Below are positions 1-10,884 of a DNA stretch of 64,000 nucleotides, piece by piece. This DNA comes from Dissophora ornata. Lineage: Eukaryota; Mortierellomycota; Mortierellomycetes; Mortierellales; Mortierellaceae. Numbering within the stretch: position 1 is the first letter of the stretch; each line of letters begins with the position of its first letter. The stretch lies in assembly GCA_025201705.1 (NCBI GenBank), contig MU616591.1, forward strand, positions 1-64,000. The letters run 5' to 3'. The notes beneath the pieces were generated by a model. That model was not told the origin of the DNA. It saw only the letters and a list, made by a program, of their open reading frames with translations, and searched no databases. Made by a program: the position numbers and the translations under genes.

Positions 1-371
1 GAATTGTGTGACAAGGAAAAAAAAAAAAAAAAAACGTCAGTTGAGGGTGGGTGGAGGGGGGGGGAGAGATGTTTGGTTACAAAGAAAAATTCATGCGAAA
101 TAAAATAATGCGATAGGCAAGGAAAGAAGCAAAAAGAAAAAAAGAAAAAGAATGGGAAAAAAAAGAAGGTCGGAGAAAACTCTTTACCTCTGCCTTTCTC
201 GACGCCAAATGGGCTGTGGGTGATTCGTTGTGTGAAAAGTAGAGAGAGATTTTTTTTTTTTGGGTTAGCAGAACAATCTTCGACTCTTGCTCACCCCCAT
301 CAAACTGGGTAATAACATGCCACAGCTAGGTTAGAGTTTCGAAAGACGGTTTCTGTTCCTTGTTTCGTTAC

Positions 372-617
372 CTGCTGTCGCGCCAGATAACCCTCCATGA
401 TCCATCCTCGCGTGTCGTCAACCCGTTGGCACGAACTGTAATCCCATGATTAATGCCTAAATAGCGATTCAGCATTTCTTCGATCAATGGCTGAATCCCT
501 CTGTTGAAAGAACACAGGAAAAAAGAACGTGTGTTAGCTAGCATGCCCCTCAGCGCCCAGACCTTGCAGGTCTCCTTCCCAAGGAGATAAGATGGACGGA
601 GGGCCATTGCGCTCGGG

Positions 618-650
<33 letters not shown>

Positions 651-1094
651 CCTGCTTCAAGTTTTTTCTTACATGCTCACAATGGTAATAGGTATGTTGT
701 GCTCCCGACAGTATTGATGACACTGCCGGAATCCAGGATCGAGCTGTACATAATATGATCGATTTGAGGCACCCTCTGCTGACACCCCATTTCGCTCATC
801 GAATGGTGTCCGCGTCGTTGTCGGTAAAGCGCCATTTAATAATACATTGGCACTGGGCTCGACCAGAATATCTGCAGCCTCCTCGATAGTTAACCGGATG
901 CGCTCCCATTTCATATCCTCTGCTCTCCGGAGCGAAACCATGCCTAACTCCGTCTCTGGTAAACGATCAAGTCGCTCCAGTTCCTGTTCTCCAATCTCAT
1001 GAGCAAGGAGTGCATTTCCAGTGTCCTGAAGGACAGCTGTGCTGTCAAAGTCCGTGTAGAGGTGAAGAAAGATATTGGCAGGCCTCATGTTCAT
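372..1094 (-). CDS. HAD-superfamily phosphatase-like protein, 3' end unresolved
   Basis: Two exons can be joined: 673-1094 and 372-500. The donor after 673 is GTAAGA and the acceptor before 500 is CAACAG, with matching phase. The N-terminus carries HAD motif I (DFDST, about residues 15-19, nucleophile Asp15). Near the exon junction the motif II-like ITIVS is followed by GIQPLIEE, as in the fungal phosphoserine-phosphatase-like HAD family, which removes phosphate from small metabolites. The second exon ends at a plausible donor (GTAACG), so at least one more exon is expected. A possible acceptor near 330 leads into a short reading frame with a lysine-containing GVSKS stretch, but the late GDG motif is not seen. 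The gene therefore runs off the left edge or is truncated. The first intron contains a 31-base T tract. Start chosen at the ATG of MNMRP; MRP two codons later is an alternative. Confidence 0.6.
620..650. repeat. 31-base T homopolymer inside an intron
   Basis: An uninterrupted T run lies in the intron of the HAD-like gene. On the coding (minus) strand it reads as poly-A, so it is not a normal polypyrimidine tract for the acceptor. Similar A/T runs are scattered through the window (for example 32408-32429). Confidence 0.9.
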
Positions 1095-4000
1095 ATTTTT
1101 GTCGAAAGGGACCAACTGAACAAAAAGATGGGTCGGTTTATGTGTGGAGGGCGTGGGAGAAAAAGATGGATAGTATGATAGTATGAGTTGCAGGAGAGAA
1201 ATATGGATGGCGATGTGTAGAAAGAGAGCAAGTAGCAAGGAGAGAAGACGATGAATAAAAAAAATGGGAGTGAAAGGGAAGATGGAAAGAGCGCGGAAGG
1301 CACAAAAAAAAATGGGAATGACGCATAGTATTTATGTTCAAACTCTGTCAATTCGTGTATTCGTGTATTCGGTTTGGCACAGACATATAACTTACATACG
1401 CAGAGAATGTAAACAGCAATGTAAAAGAATCATATTTCAAATAGACCCCCCCCCCCATCATCAAAAAAACAGCCAACAGGCTGGCAATCAAAAAAAACAG
1501 GGGACATAAGAAAAATAGCAATAGAAATAATAGTAATGAATAGAATAAACGGATTTCCGGGACTCTGGAAACAAACAGCCTCTCGGCCTTCTCTTGTACG
1601 TTGTGTGTATCCGGCCATCTTTTTTATATTTATTATTTTTGGCAATGTCGCTTTCTGAAATATGCACTCCTTTCGCAGTCTTCGTGATGAACGCCCTATT
1701 AGTACATCTTCATTCTCCTCTTTGCGAAATGCTAGTTAAAAAGCGACTTTCAAATGCAGTGGTCAAAGACCTTCCTCCCACACAAACACCCTAGACGTCA
1801 TCTTTTATGGGCATATGTTTGGCGATGTTGTTTACACGCAGCTCAAAATCTCACACACACACACACACACACACATACACACAAAAACAACAAAGAGAAT
1901 CATCAACGCTTTTCTCCAATGGTCGAACTCCGTTTGCCCTGGTCAAGGACCGTTGCACAAACAAATAGCACCCTTTTCTAAATAATTGTAATTGTCGTCG
2001 ACAATTTTTTTTTTTTTTTATTTATTTTTACTAATGTGTCCTATTTTCGTTCATCATGAAAATGGTAGATTATACAGAAGTAGCTCATCATTCCCCTGAA
2101 GAGGGGTAGTCCAAAAAAAAAATGTTGAAAATGGCAGCACGCTCTATGGGGATGACAATCGTCCTGCGAGCAAGTTCATTGTCGCATCTTGCAAACAGGG
2201 AGGCGCTCGGTGTGTTCAGCGTCCTTCTCTCGATTAGGACGCGAGAATAAAAGTGGGGGTGTGAATCAGTCATTGGATTGAGCTATATAATAGAGTGGAC
2301 CCCTTCCCTCCCTCCCCCCAAGCCAAGAAACTGATGGTTCCAATAATAATGTCAACAAGTCAGTGATTCCAAAATGCGTCAGGTACAGTACACGGGTACT
2401 AAGATCTAGGCACGTTATGCCGTTCGTGTTCTTTTTTCTTTCAGTACCCAATCGCACCACAGAATCCCTGTTGCTGAAGAGGATTAGAAAATAAGCATAA
2501 TAGGAACGGTATGATCTTTCCGAGCACCTCATCTTTTCCCTTTCACTCTTATCTTTATGTACTTCCCGAGAGCGATCTATAGATGGAGCCAACAACATCC
2601 AGAGAGAGATGGGGGAAGAGTGAAAAAAAAAGGGAGTGTCACGATTCCCGGCCCATGGGAGCACTGGAGCATGAACGGCATAGACGAAGCCAGCATAAAC
2701 ACAAACACATATGGCAATCATGTCTGTCCCTATCTATTGGTTACTATACCACACACCACATTATTCTCTCACGAAACCTTCACGTATTCGCGATATGCGG
2801 AAACAAAATAACGCGACACAAAGAGCAAACAGCGTGTTAGTCACGCGTGTGTACATGGTACATGGAATCGAAAAGTACGTTTTTATCCTGCTTGTGCTTG
2901 GGAATAGCCTGCAATCCATCATATTCCATGGACCATGGACCATGTCCAAGGTCAAAGAGACCGAAGTGCATACTTTACCTGCATGCCGCAAGGGGGCAGG
3001 CCTCTTTCTCTTCATGCATCCCTGGACCATTCGCATTTATCTTACTCAATGCTCATACATATGCATTGCTTTCTCGATCAGTTGCCATTATGTCGGATGC
3101 ACATGCAGGAGAACAAGGGCAGAGTTCAAAAATGTTCCCGATGGGAATCACAAATAGCACATCTGAGGTGGTGCAAACAAACTGCTCAACTTTTTTTGTT
3201 TATTTGTTTATTTTTTACACCGCCGCTTGAGACTCGATCTTTTTTTGAACCAGGAATAGGTTGCTGTAGCTCGTCCATGGTTTCGCAAAAAATATATATA
3301 TCTGTATAATTGGATCCTCATCCATGTTTGACCTCGACGAGAACACTCGTTGAAACGACAAACCTTTTCAGCTTTGACGCGAAACGATACTTAGAAACGA
3401 GCACGGACATGAGTAACAGCAATAGTAGCGGAAAAGCATTCAAGAGTCGAGAGGAATTGTATTTGTATTTTATATATATATACATGAGATCACCACACAT
3501 CTCGGAACAACCCAAACCACAAACCACACCGTCTCAGAAAATGTGCCTTCAAATGGATGTGAAGCACCACATGAAAATAACCGGACTCTGGAACAAGCCT
3601 GTCCAACAATCTTGGCTTGACAGTTTTTGCGTCATTTATAAATCAGGGGGAATATTGTCAGTCCAACTGCTCCATTGGTCAATTAGTCGAGGCATGCATT
3701 ATTTAGGCGAACTCGTGTCGAGAAGTATTTTTTTGTGTGTATTCGCGTTCAGTCGGTTGTAGAGCCAAAGTCAAGAGCGTTGGATTGAAATATTTCTTTG
3801 TGTGGAATACATTATATAAGTTGTCTTCATCACAGATTTGAGTAACTTGGCTCAGCTTGGAATATTAAATGGAAAGAGGACTTCAACATCATCTAACAAT
3901 GTGCACGTGAAACGTCGCGTTTTCAAGGGTCTGGCAACATGGGCATTCAGGGGACATATTTTCTTTCAAAAGGCCTGAGCAGCGACGCGTCAAAAACATT

Positions 4001-4264
4001 GAGCAACCCTCTCCGGACTCTATTTGCATAGAATAGCCAAGCTTAGCTCACCCGCCCCAACGATGGTGCCATCTTCGGTCCTTGTCTGTACGATATACTA
4101 TGCTGTCGGATCTTGACACAAAATGGGCATCAGCCTGTAAAGTTCGTAGGTTCGTTGGCGATCTAGAGAGCCACAATCAAGTCATCCATACACATGTATC
4201 GTTAACTCGCCGGTTTGTGGAATCGTCAGTCTTGATTATTTTAAAGGCGGGTAATGTCTCACCA
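1095..4264. other. Long gene-poor stretch
   Basis: I see no recognisable gene in this 3.2 kb. It is AT-rich with homopolymers, a CA microsatellite at 1852-1882 and short TA runs near 3290 and 3468. Open frames of up to about 150 codons occur, but they lack protein-like composition or motifs. The part next to 1094 should hold the promoter of the HAD-like gene. Confidence 0.6.
1852..1882. repeat. CA dinucleotide microsatellite
   Basis: About 15 CA units with one CATA interruption, in intergenic DNA. Confidence 0.9.
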
Positions 4265-4790
4265 CCACGTTATTGATGGTTGTGAAACCACTGAAGGTGC
4301 GTCCGATGATAGGGATGAATTGAACTCCTGAGTTCTTTCTCATACAAGGCCCCATTAATCTTTGAAAGACCCAATGGGTCATAGTATGGACAACAGTAAT
4401 CTTGGCGTCAGCGCAGGGCATGTACTCGTTGTTCATCCTGACCTCCATTGGACATCGTTGTCTCGGCAGTAATCATCTGTCCCTCCCGGTCGACAATGGT
4501 CATCTCAGCGTCGGGTTTTTAGCCTGCACGAAAACCCATCTTCCTTAAACCGTTTTTGCTAAGATTCGAAAGGAAGGTACCCCAGAAGTGAAGCGCTTTT
4601 TGATATCGGATTTTATCGGCTGCTCCCATTTTCTCCAAGAGACCAATGAAATCGAAAGTGTTCATCCCGAATATGTATTACCAGCTGTATGGTTCAGGAG
4701 GCAGTACACCAGCGTTATCAAAGCCTGTTGCTTTGTGGATTTTTGGAGCTGGTTTCTCTTGAATGATTGCGGTAGAATTGGTGTGGTTCA
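4265..4790 (-). pseudogene. Decayed coding fragment, unrecognised
   Basis: On the minus strand successive protein-like blocks occur in different frames: one around 4560-4680 (reading NTFDFIGLLEKMG), one around 4440-4520 (AEMTIVDREGQMITAETT) and one at 4265-4448 (DAKITVVHTMTHWVFQRL). Stops and frame changes separate them. The composition looks like former coding sequence, but I do not recognise the family. Calling it a relic is an inference from the interrupted frames. Confidence 0.35.
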
Positions 4791-5315
4791 TGATCCCGAC
4801 GTAACATCCGTGATCCTTGCCAAGAAGGCGAAGGACCATACGAGACTACTCTGCACACCTTGAACAGCCGCTGTAGTGCGGACTTCGAACTATAGTTTTG
4901 TAGTTGTGGGAGGAAATATGCTGCAATTTCATTTGGCCCCTGAGATCTGGAGATCCGTACCGCGGGTACACTTTATTTCTTCCCTGTCGGAGAAACGCCC
5001 AGGCGAGGATGCGCCAGGTTCTACCCGGGTCAACTGTGCTATCTCTATTGGTCTTTCAGTTCGCGAGACAGTGCCCATGTCCTTACTAGCGTACCAGGCA
5101 AACACGCACGTGTATCAGCTGAGCGAGACTATTCAGGCAACAAACAAAGACCACTTCCTTCCGCGCAAGCGCGGTGTCACCACTAGCATACTCCCGTTAT
5201 TCATTTGCCACATTCGCAGAGCGTGTAAAACCTCGACACTGCCCGTTTCTAGAGCAGCTAGGCCTACTAGTGTGTGAATGACACCGACGGTATCAGCCGT
5301 TGTCTAATATTGATG

Positions 5316-5830
5316 CTACGCGATACCGCGATGACAAAGTCGATATATTACGCTCAGAAAGAAGAAGTTGCGGTCAAGCAGATACAACACGCTTCGCGGC
5401 TGAAGGGTGTACAGGTGGACCTCGTTCAAATTGTAGCAAGCACTTAAACGGATACGGGACTGGAAACCCCTGGCCATCTTTCTGCTCGATACTAGCGACA
5501 CTACCTCGCCACTCTTGGTAGACATGCCATAGAGTGTGGCGGTGATCAATGTGAGGCATGAGCTTGCTGATCGCATAAGCTGCACACAACACGAGCCATG
5601 GCAATGTACCATCAGGAAGCACTTCAAAGCCCAAAGTCAAGTCACATTGTCCAGGCGCATATTTTAGATTAAACTCATTTATTCCACTATTCCTAAACTG
5701 GCCTGGCACTGTTTCTTCACGCGTTTCATCACCAAGTCATTCTTGGGATGTGTCTCCAAGTGACACGGGCCGCCATTTTGAATTTGGATGACTCTCAGGA
5801 TCCTTTCCTGCGTTCAAAGCTCATGGTTAA
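5316..5830 (-). pseudogene. Cytochrome P450 relics (two fragments)
   Basis: The DNA at about 5711-5800 matches the last coding stretch of the intact P450 at 57.0 kb almost base for base (plus-strand text around 56993-57080). Its minus-strand translation, FKFKMAARVTWRHIP, parallels FKFKKAARITWRPVP there. A stop and a frame change follow. Directly downstream on the minus strand, 5316-5709 encodes a second P450-like piece: a VLPDGT motif (typical just before the PERF region of CYP52-like enzymes), an AYAISKLM block, and an FERGP stretch where the haem-binding loop should be. The haem cysteine is missing. Fragment order (C-terminus first, then an internal region) implies two tandem copies or a rearrangement. 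Neither piece can make a working enzyme. The first fragment is well supported; the second is a weaker resemblance. Confidence 0.7.
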
Positions 5831-6069
5831 AGAATTTCCTCTAGGTCTAGGAGAGGGACCACCAATTTCAGATACAGATTTAGGACTTGGCGCCACGGTC
5901 TAGGGCAACCCGAATGAACTGGGAAGAGAAGTTGTCATATGACCATTCCATTTGCATAGTAATAAAGCGCTTTAAACCATCTTAATGTAAGTAGTTGCAG
6001 AGTGCTACAATTGAAACGGTGTACGGTCATATGTCACGGAAATGTGAATGATATTAAGAGAGACGCCAT

Positions 6070-7644
6070 TCAATATCTATCCCTATCCCGCTCGCGCTCA
6101 CGGTCCCGATGGCTGTCTCTGCTATCCCTTTCAGATCTATCGTCCCGACTGTCTCGACTTGATCTATAATCTCGATCCTTATCGCGACTATCTCGGCTTG
6201 ACTGGTAGTCCCGGTCTTTGTCATCACGACTGTCCCGGCTTGATCTATAGTCCCGATCCCTGTCATCCCTGCTGTCCCGACTCGATCTGTATTCTCGGTC
6301 TCTATCATCTCGGTCATCCCTACCCGAGCTCGATTTGTAATCGCGAACCACCTTGTTGTCTCTACTATCCTTGTTGTCTCGACTAGGAGCGTCCCGGTCA
6401 GGTTGGGCGTTCAGCTCAACCAATCTTTTTTTCCTTGCCATCTCTCTCTCAATAATTTCCTCCACGGCAGAACGTTTCTTTGGTATGTTAGTTGATAGAG
6501 CACTGCTTGTTGTAGTGGTTGACGCTGCCAACGTGGTCGGTGGTTCTGATGCTGACGGTGTGGCAGAGTTCTTAGAGGAAAATGGGTTTGGCTTCTTGGC
6601 TGCCAACGCGTTCAAACTCTTTGGCTTAAGCAATCCAGCTCCAGCTCCCAACTTCATGCCCATGACTGCAACGGGTTTAATAGAAATATCAAGCTTGATC
6701 TTATCCTCCTCGTTCTCTCTCACCAATTCCGTTGCGCCTTCATCTCCTGCTTGTTCCTCTCCCTCTTGCTTTAATGCCGCCGCCTTTTCGATCTGTTGCT
6801 GGATCAGCTTCTGTTCCCGTTGCTCGTCATCCATCTCCATACGCTCCTTCTTGGCGATCGCTTCCTGTCTCGCCAGCGTCTTTGGTGAATTGTCGACCCA
6901 TTGTATGAACCATCCTTTGGGTGTCTCATCCACGACCGCCAGACCTTCCTTTCCAAGATGCATGGCGAATTCTGAGAGGGAGGCCCATTTTGTGGAGTTC
7001 ATATGGAGATGAGTTCTGTCCGCAATAAATTCCTGGTAAACGAGGTTGGCGTGAACTCGACGGGTACCGTATCTATTTGCCGAATATAGTTGCGATCATT
7101 AGCAAAATGCTTCAAGAACACTTGGCATGAGAGTTGAGGGAGCTTTGAAAATTCTTACCTTGTTGAGAGCAACTTCATAAAGTCCCGCTGGAACTCTGCA
7201 GAGTAATCGTTCACATATTTCTCGGGCGACTCGGCGACGAGCAGAATCTTGCGCTGATGCGATTCGGATGCGCAGTGACACTAGGAAGAATTGATACAGC
7301 TAAAACGTTAATATTTTGTGGCTCCAGAATTGAACATTTGGGGTACTCTCGAAATATTGCGAGGTTTCTCTGATACCTTGAATCCGTTCTCATCTCGGCA
7401 CTGCTTCTCGCAAATCTGACAGTACCATCGCAGCTTCTGAAGTCCTTTTGATTTGATACGGTTGGCAACCTGGAGGAGTTATTGAAACCATTGAGTGAAT
7501 GTGAGTGAATGTGAGTGATGTGTGGGCGCAGCGCTTTGTTCCTTTATTGCAATGTTGTTTGTGATTAGAGGAATATTCAAGTCAGAGCTGAATGGCGAGC
7601 CATAAACATACAGCTTTGGCAGTGAGGAATCCGTCCTTGGCCAT
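6070..7644 (-). CDS. kin17: KIN17 DNA/RNA-binding zinc-finger protein
   Basis: Four exons, 7612-7644, 7377-7469, 7159-7280 and 6070-7072, join in frame to 416 residues. The N-terminus MAKDGFLTAKAVANRIKSKG and the zinc finger with CQIC, CHC and SESH ligands (about residues 28-53) are characteristic of Kin17. So is the winged-helix segment HMNSTKWASLSEF...VDETPKGWFIQWVD (about 105-150). Kin17 proteins act in the nucleus in DNA replication, repair and pre-mRNA processing. Oddly, the tandem KOW/SH3-like C-terminus of animal Kin17 is not present. The protein ends instead in about 100 residues of Arg-Asp/Arg-Ser dipeptide repeats (YRSSRDSRDDRDRD units), like those of splicing factors. This suggests phospho-regulated, spliceosome-linked localisation (inference). 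Every intron is GT-AG. Confidence 0.93.
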
Positions 7645-7693
7645 GTTGTGTAGATGAAGGGGTAGGATGTAGGAAGTTAGTGATCAATGCTGC

Positions 7694-7836
7694 TCTAAAT
7701 TAACCTATGTAGTATGCACACTAACAGATATTCCTGTCATGTGACGGCCTTTGGGTCATCATGCTCCTGATACTGATAGTAAAGATCCCTCTCTTGTCTC
7801 AATAAGTACACTATTGTTTGGCGTCGCAAGCAATAG
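7694..7836 (+). repeat. Dispersed direct repeat, left copy
   Basis: The segment beginning AACCTATGTAGTATGCACAC and running through TCATCATGCTCCTGAT is repeated in the same orientation at 15709-15866, with perhaps 75-80 percent identity by eye and small indels. The two copies bracket an 8 kb block containing the NACHT-HEAT gene. No terminal inverted repeat, integrase or reverse transcriptase is seen with either copy. Confidence 0.65.
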
Positions 7837-7849
7837 CGGTGAAGGTGAA

Positions 7850-8760
7850 GATATATATTTCAAGAGGGAAGATTAGAAGGAAGGATCAAATGTCAGCTCA
7901 AAAAGAGACCATGCACTCTCATGGGACAGAATTAATGACTGCCACCGCAGCTGCAGCTGCAGCAGGAGCAACAATAATCGCGACTATCAGAGACGAGATG
8001 CATCAGTGGGTCAGAACTCTGAGCTCCGGGAGTAAGTGCCATTTGACACCTATTCAAAGCAGCTGCGGTTGTTTCTGCTGTGATATCCACTGACAATTTA
8101 TTGGTCTTCATGATACTACCAATCGACAAGTAGGACCAGGTCATTGGTGATGGATACGAGTCTGGACAACCGAGAAGCTAGTCAAGGATCAGCAAGTGGC
8201 AAAGTCATCAGTAGTCACATTCCAGCTTCGCCCACTGAACCAAGGGTATCAGCCACAGATGGTTGGTGCAGTGGTTGCCACGACACCATCCCCCAGTCAA
8301 CTCAATGGAAACAATACTCTAACACAGTCCGATATGTTCAAAGCAGTAGCCCGGCCTTATCGCAATCACGTTTACAGGCGACGTTGGCATAGGTTTAGGC
8401 TCAACTATATCAGGGCATGCCAGAAGAGGTGGCACAAAGCTGTGCAACGAGCATGGCCAATATTGCACCACGATATTCATGGACAAATTCCGCACGTCAA
8501 AGGTCATGGCAGGATACACTATCAGGCCCAGGGATATCAATGCAGTGATGAACATTTCTCTAGCGGGATCATCACAACTGCTCACTCCCGATCTCAGGCG
8601 GCTCCCTCCTTATTCTCGCCACCACCGCTCTCAACAAAACACTATTAACACTAGACCGTCATCTCTGGGATTTCCTACAAGCTTTCTGCATTAATGCTCG
8701 ACGCCAGAAGAACTCCTTCCAGAGGAGGGCTTGTAGACTAGTTGTAAGTATTTTTTAGAC
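7850..8760 (+). pseudogene. Decayed ORF region, unrecognised
   Basis: Plus-strand frames with protein-like composition replace each other without introns. Around 8196-8340 one frame reads VGAVVATTPSPSQLNGNN. Around 8370-8640 another reads FTGDVGIGLGSTISGHARR and then MDKFRTSKVMAGYTIRPRD. The frame change and following stops suggest a broken gene or unrecognised introns. I cannot name a family. It lies inside the block bounded by the 150-base direct repeats. Confidence 0.35.
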
Positions 8761-9639
8761 TTGATCCTTGTCTCTTATTGAAACATTTCACTCACAGACC
8801 GCTAATACTTTTCATTGTCCTTAGCAGGTCTACATACGCAAAAGAATAAAAACCAAGTACAATTCACATGAGTGGGATGAACGATATAACTCTGCTTAAA
8901 ACGCTTACCTGCCGGTGGTGCCTGTTGACATATGACCGATTGAAACGATCGAGAGTTCGACGCCCCATCTTCTTTTTCGATGCATGTGGTACAAGTTTCT
9001 CGTGGATGGGAAGTTGGCGAAGCAATGGAACGATTATTTAGAAGATGATAAGGTTTGCATGATTCTTGACATTTACACAGCCATCTGTTGATTTCGCAGA
9101 CCATGCTCGCGGTGCCATTTAAAGTAGGGTTTCTGTTCTTTCATTCTCTCGCTAGCCTTTCCACACCATTCATACCATCAATTCTCTATCACTGTTTCTC
9201 TGTTCGGTTTTGCGTGCTTGGTAAATAGCGTGAGACTAGCCTTTGACGTAGATACACTAATGCTGGCAAAGATATTCACCCAAGAGTTTTGGTCTTACAA
9301 TTCAGGAACTCGCATCAGCTATTAACAGTTCAAGCGACCAAACCCGCCGAAACACCTTCAAAAAGGCTTTACCAAGTCTATCATGGGTTGTAAGTTGTGC
9401 TTGTTCCTGTAGTATACAGCAGAAATCTAGGTCCAGGTTCAAAAGAATATAGTTTATTCAGTATGTCGCTGCTCTATTATAGCCACAACACATGATAAGT
9501 CTAGACCTGTTTCTGGTCATTACCACCATTCACGCTCGATCTTTAGCAGTGCCTCCAAGACCACTGACTCCCAGTGTAAGTTATGTACCATGAACAACAA
9601 CAATCGTCAATTATCTCGGTGTAAAATGTATATAATGGA
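8761..9639 (+). other. 5' flank of the NACHT-HEAT gene
   Basis: There is no clear long ORF. An ATGGGTT followed by GTAAGT at about 9384, and a second GTAAGT at about 9575 after a protein-like stretch, could be tiny leader exons of the downstream gene. I could not fit them to it with confidence. The rest holds nothing I recognise. Confidence 0.3.
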
Positions 9640-10884
9640 ATGCAATGGAAATGGCATAATAACGACAAGACGAAGCAGCTTACAATCCATATGAGATACC
9701 TCCCTAAAGTGCAAAAAGGCTTAGGTTACATCAAAGAGGGCGATCGATACAGAGACCTAGGCGACTTCGACAAAGCGAAAACAAAATATGAAAAGGCTAG
9801 CGAATTTTGCTCTAGTGAAGCTCATGATCGGCTGGAGATTCTACCTCTATGCAAGGCATCCAAGGCATCCATGGAAAACAGCAATTCTCACCGACACATT
9901 CCAGTTGGATTGCGTGTGCATCTCCATCACATAAAGGAAAAGTTCAAGGTGGTGAAAGAGCCTTCTGAAATCGCAACTCCAGGCCAACATTTCTTTCCAC
10001 TGTCTACTCAGTCCACTCTTGCTTCTCTGGCTGACACCGATTCCCAATCTGCATCCGTGTCTGTATCGACTTGCATATTCACATCCACCTTGACCACCCA
10101 ATCCACAGTGAGAACTCCTTTGACCTTTGCATCGGAAGCTGTTGTCGGTGATGTTCGCATAGTATCAGATGTTCGCTCTATGACGGCCGTGTACAAGATT
10201 GCTGACTACGAAGCGAAAGAGATTATTGATAAAAAGGTTTACGACATCATTAAAGAATTCGGCAAAAGTCCCATCACCTTCGACACTGTGCAGGAGTTAG
10301 TAGTCCTGGCTAACCTCCCAAACCGAGACATATTCCTGTACATCACCACAGAGATCCTCTGCGTACTGAGAAATATGCGTCTACTAAGCAGTATCGCTCT
10401 TCAAGGCTTGGCTGTCATCTTGGACTCGTTGCCTGATGAGGTCGACTTGAGTTCATTGCAAGGAACCTTTGTGGACATTCTCGAGCCTCTCCAAGCACGT
10501 CTGAGCGGCATTCGTACTGCCAGCAATATTGACGAACTGCTACCTTTGCTCATCGCTCTCAACTCACTCCTTGACGCCATGGTGCGCAGAAAAGTGTCTG
10601 GACTTGATCGCGAATCCATCTACGACAACCTCAAGACTCGACTGGGTAGTTTAACCTCACACTCAAATGTGATGGTATGCTTCCAAGCATTGTATGCTCA
10701 ACAGGCCCTTGCCATCATTGGCAACGACGAGTCGCTCCCAATGAGCATATACCGCCATGGAAAATCGATATTTGCACTGGCAGGAAATATATCGAATATG
10801 GCAACCAAGTTCGATCTGGCCGGCGCCGAGTCGGCATACCAAAATATCATAAAGATATTCGATAGTTCTATTAAGGAGCGCTAG
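9640..10884 (+). CDS. N-terminal part of the NACHT-HEAT protein, ending at an in-frame TAG
   Basis: This ORF encodes 414 residues and ends at TAG 10882-10884. The next ORF continues in exactly the same frame. Residues about 25-50 (YIKEGDRYRDLGDFDKAKTK) look like a TPR-type helical hairpin. Residues 50-190 are Ser/Thr-rich and probably disordered. Residues 190-410 are Leu-rich alpha-helical with no motif I can name. Comparable N-terminal regions precede NACHT in the Mortierella proteins I know of this type, so this is best read as the first third of the downstream gene. The ATG at 9640 may not be the true start, because short leader exons around 9384-9580 are possible. Either the TAG makes the locus a pseudogene, or it is skipped by splicing, read through, or an assembly error. 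Confidence 0.55.
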   Translation: MQWKWHNNDKTKQLTIHMRYLPKVQKGLGYIKEGDRYRDLGDFDKAKTKYEKASEFCSSEAHDRLEILPLCKASKASMENSNSHRHIPVGLRVHLHHIKEKFKVVKEPSEIATPGQHFFPLSTQSTLASLADTDSQSASVSVSTCIFTSTLTTQSTVRTPLTFASEAVVGDVRIVSDVRSMTAVYKIADYEAKEIIDKKVYDIIKEFGKSPITFDTVQELVVLANLPNRDIFLYITTEILCVLRNMRLLSSIALQGLAVILDSLPDEVDLSSLQGTFVDILEPLQARLSGIRTASNIDELLPLLIALNSLLDAMVRRKVSGLDRESIYDNLKTRLGSLTSHSNVMVCFQALYAQQALAIIGNDESLPMSIYRHGKSIFALAGNISNMATKFDLAGAESAYQNIIKIFDSSIKER

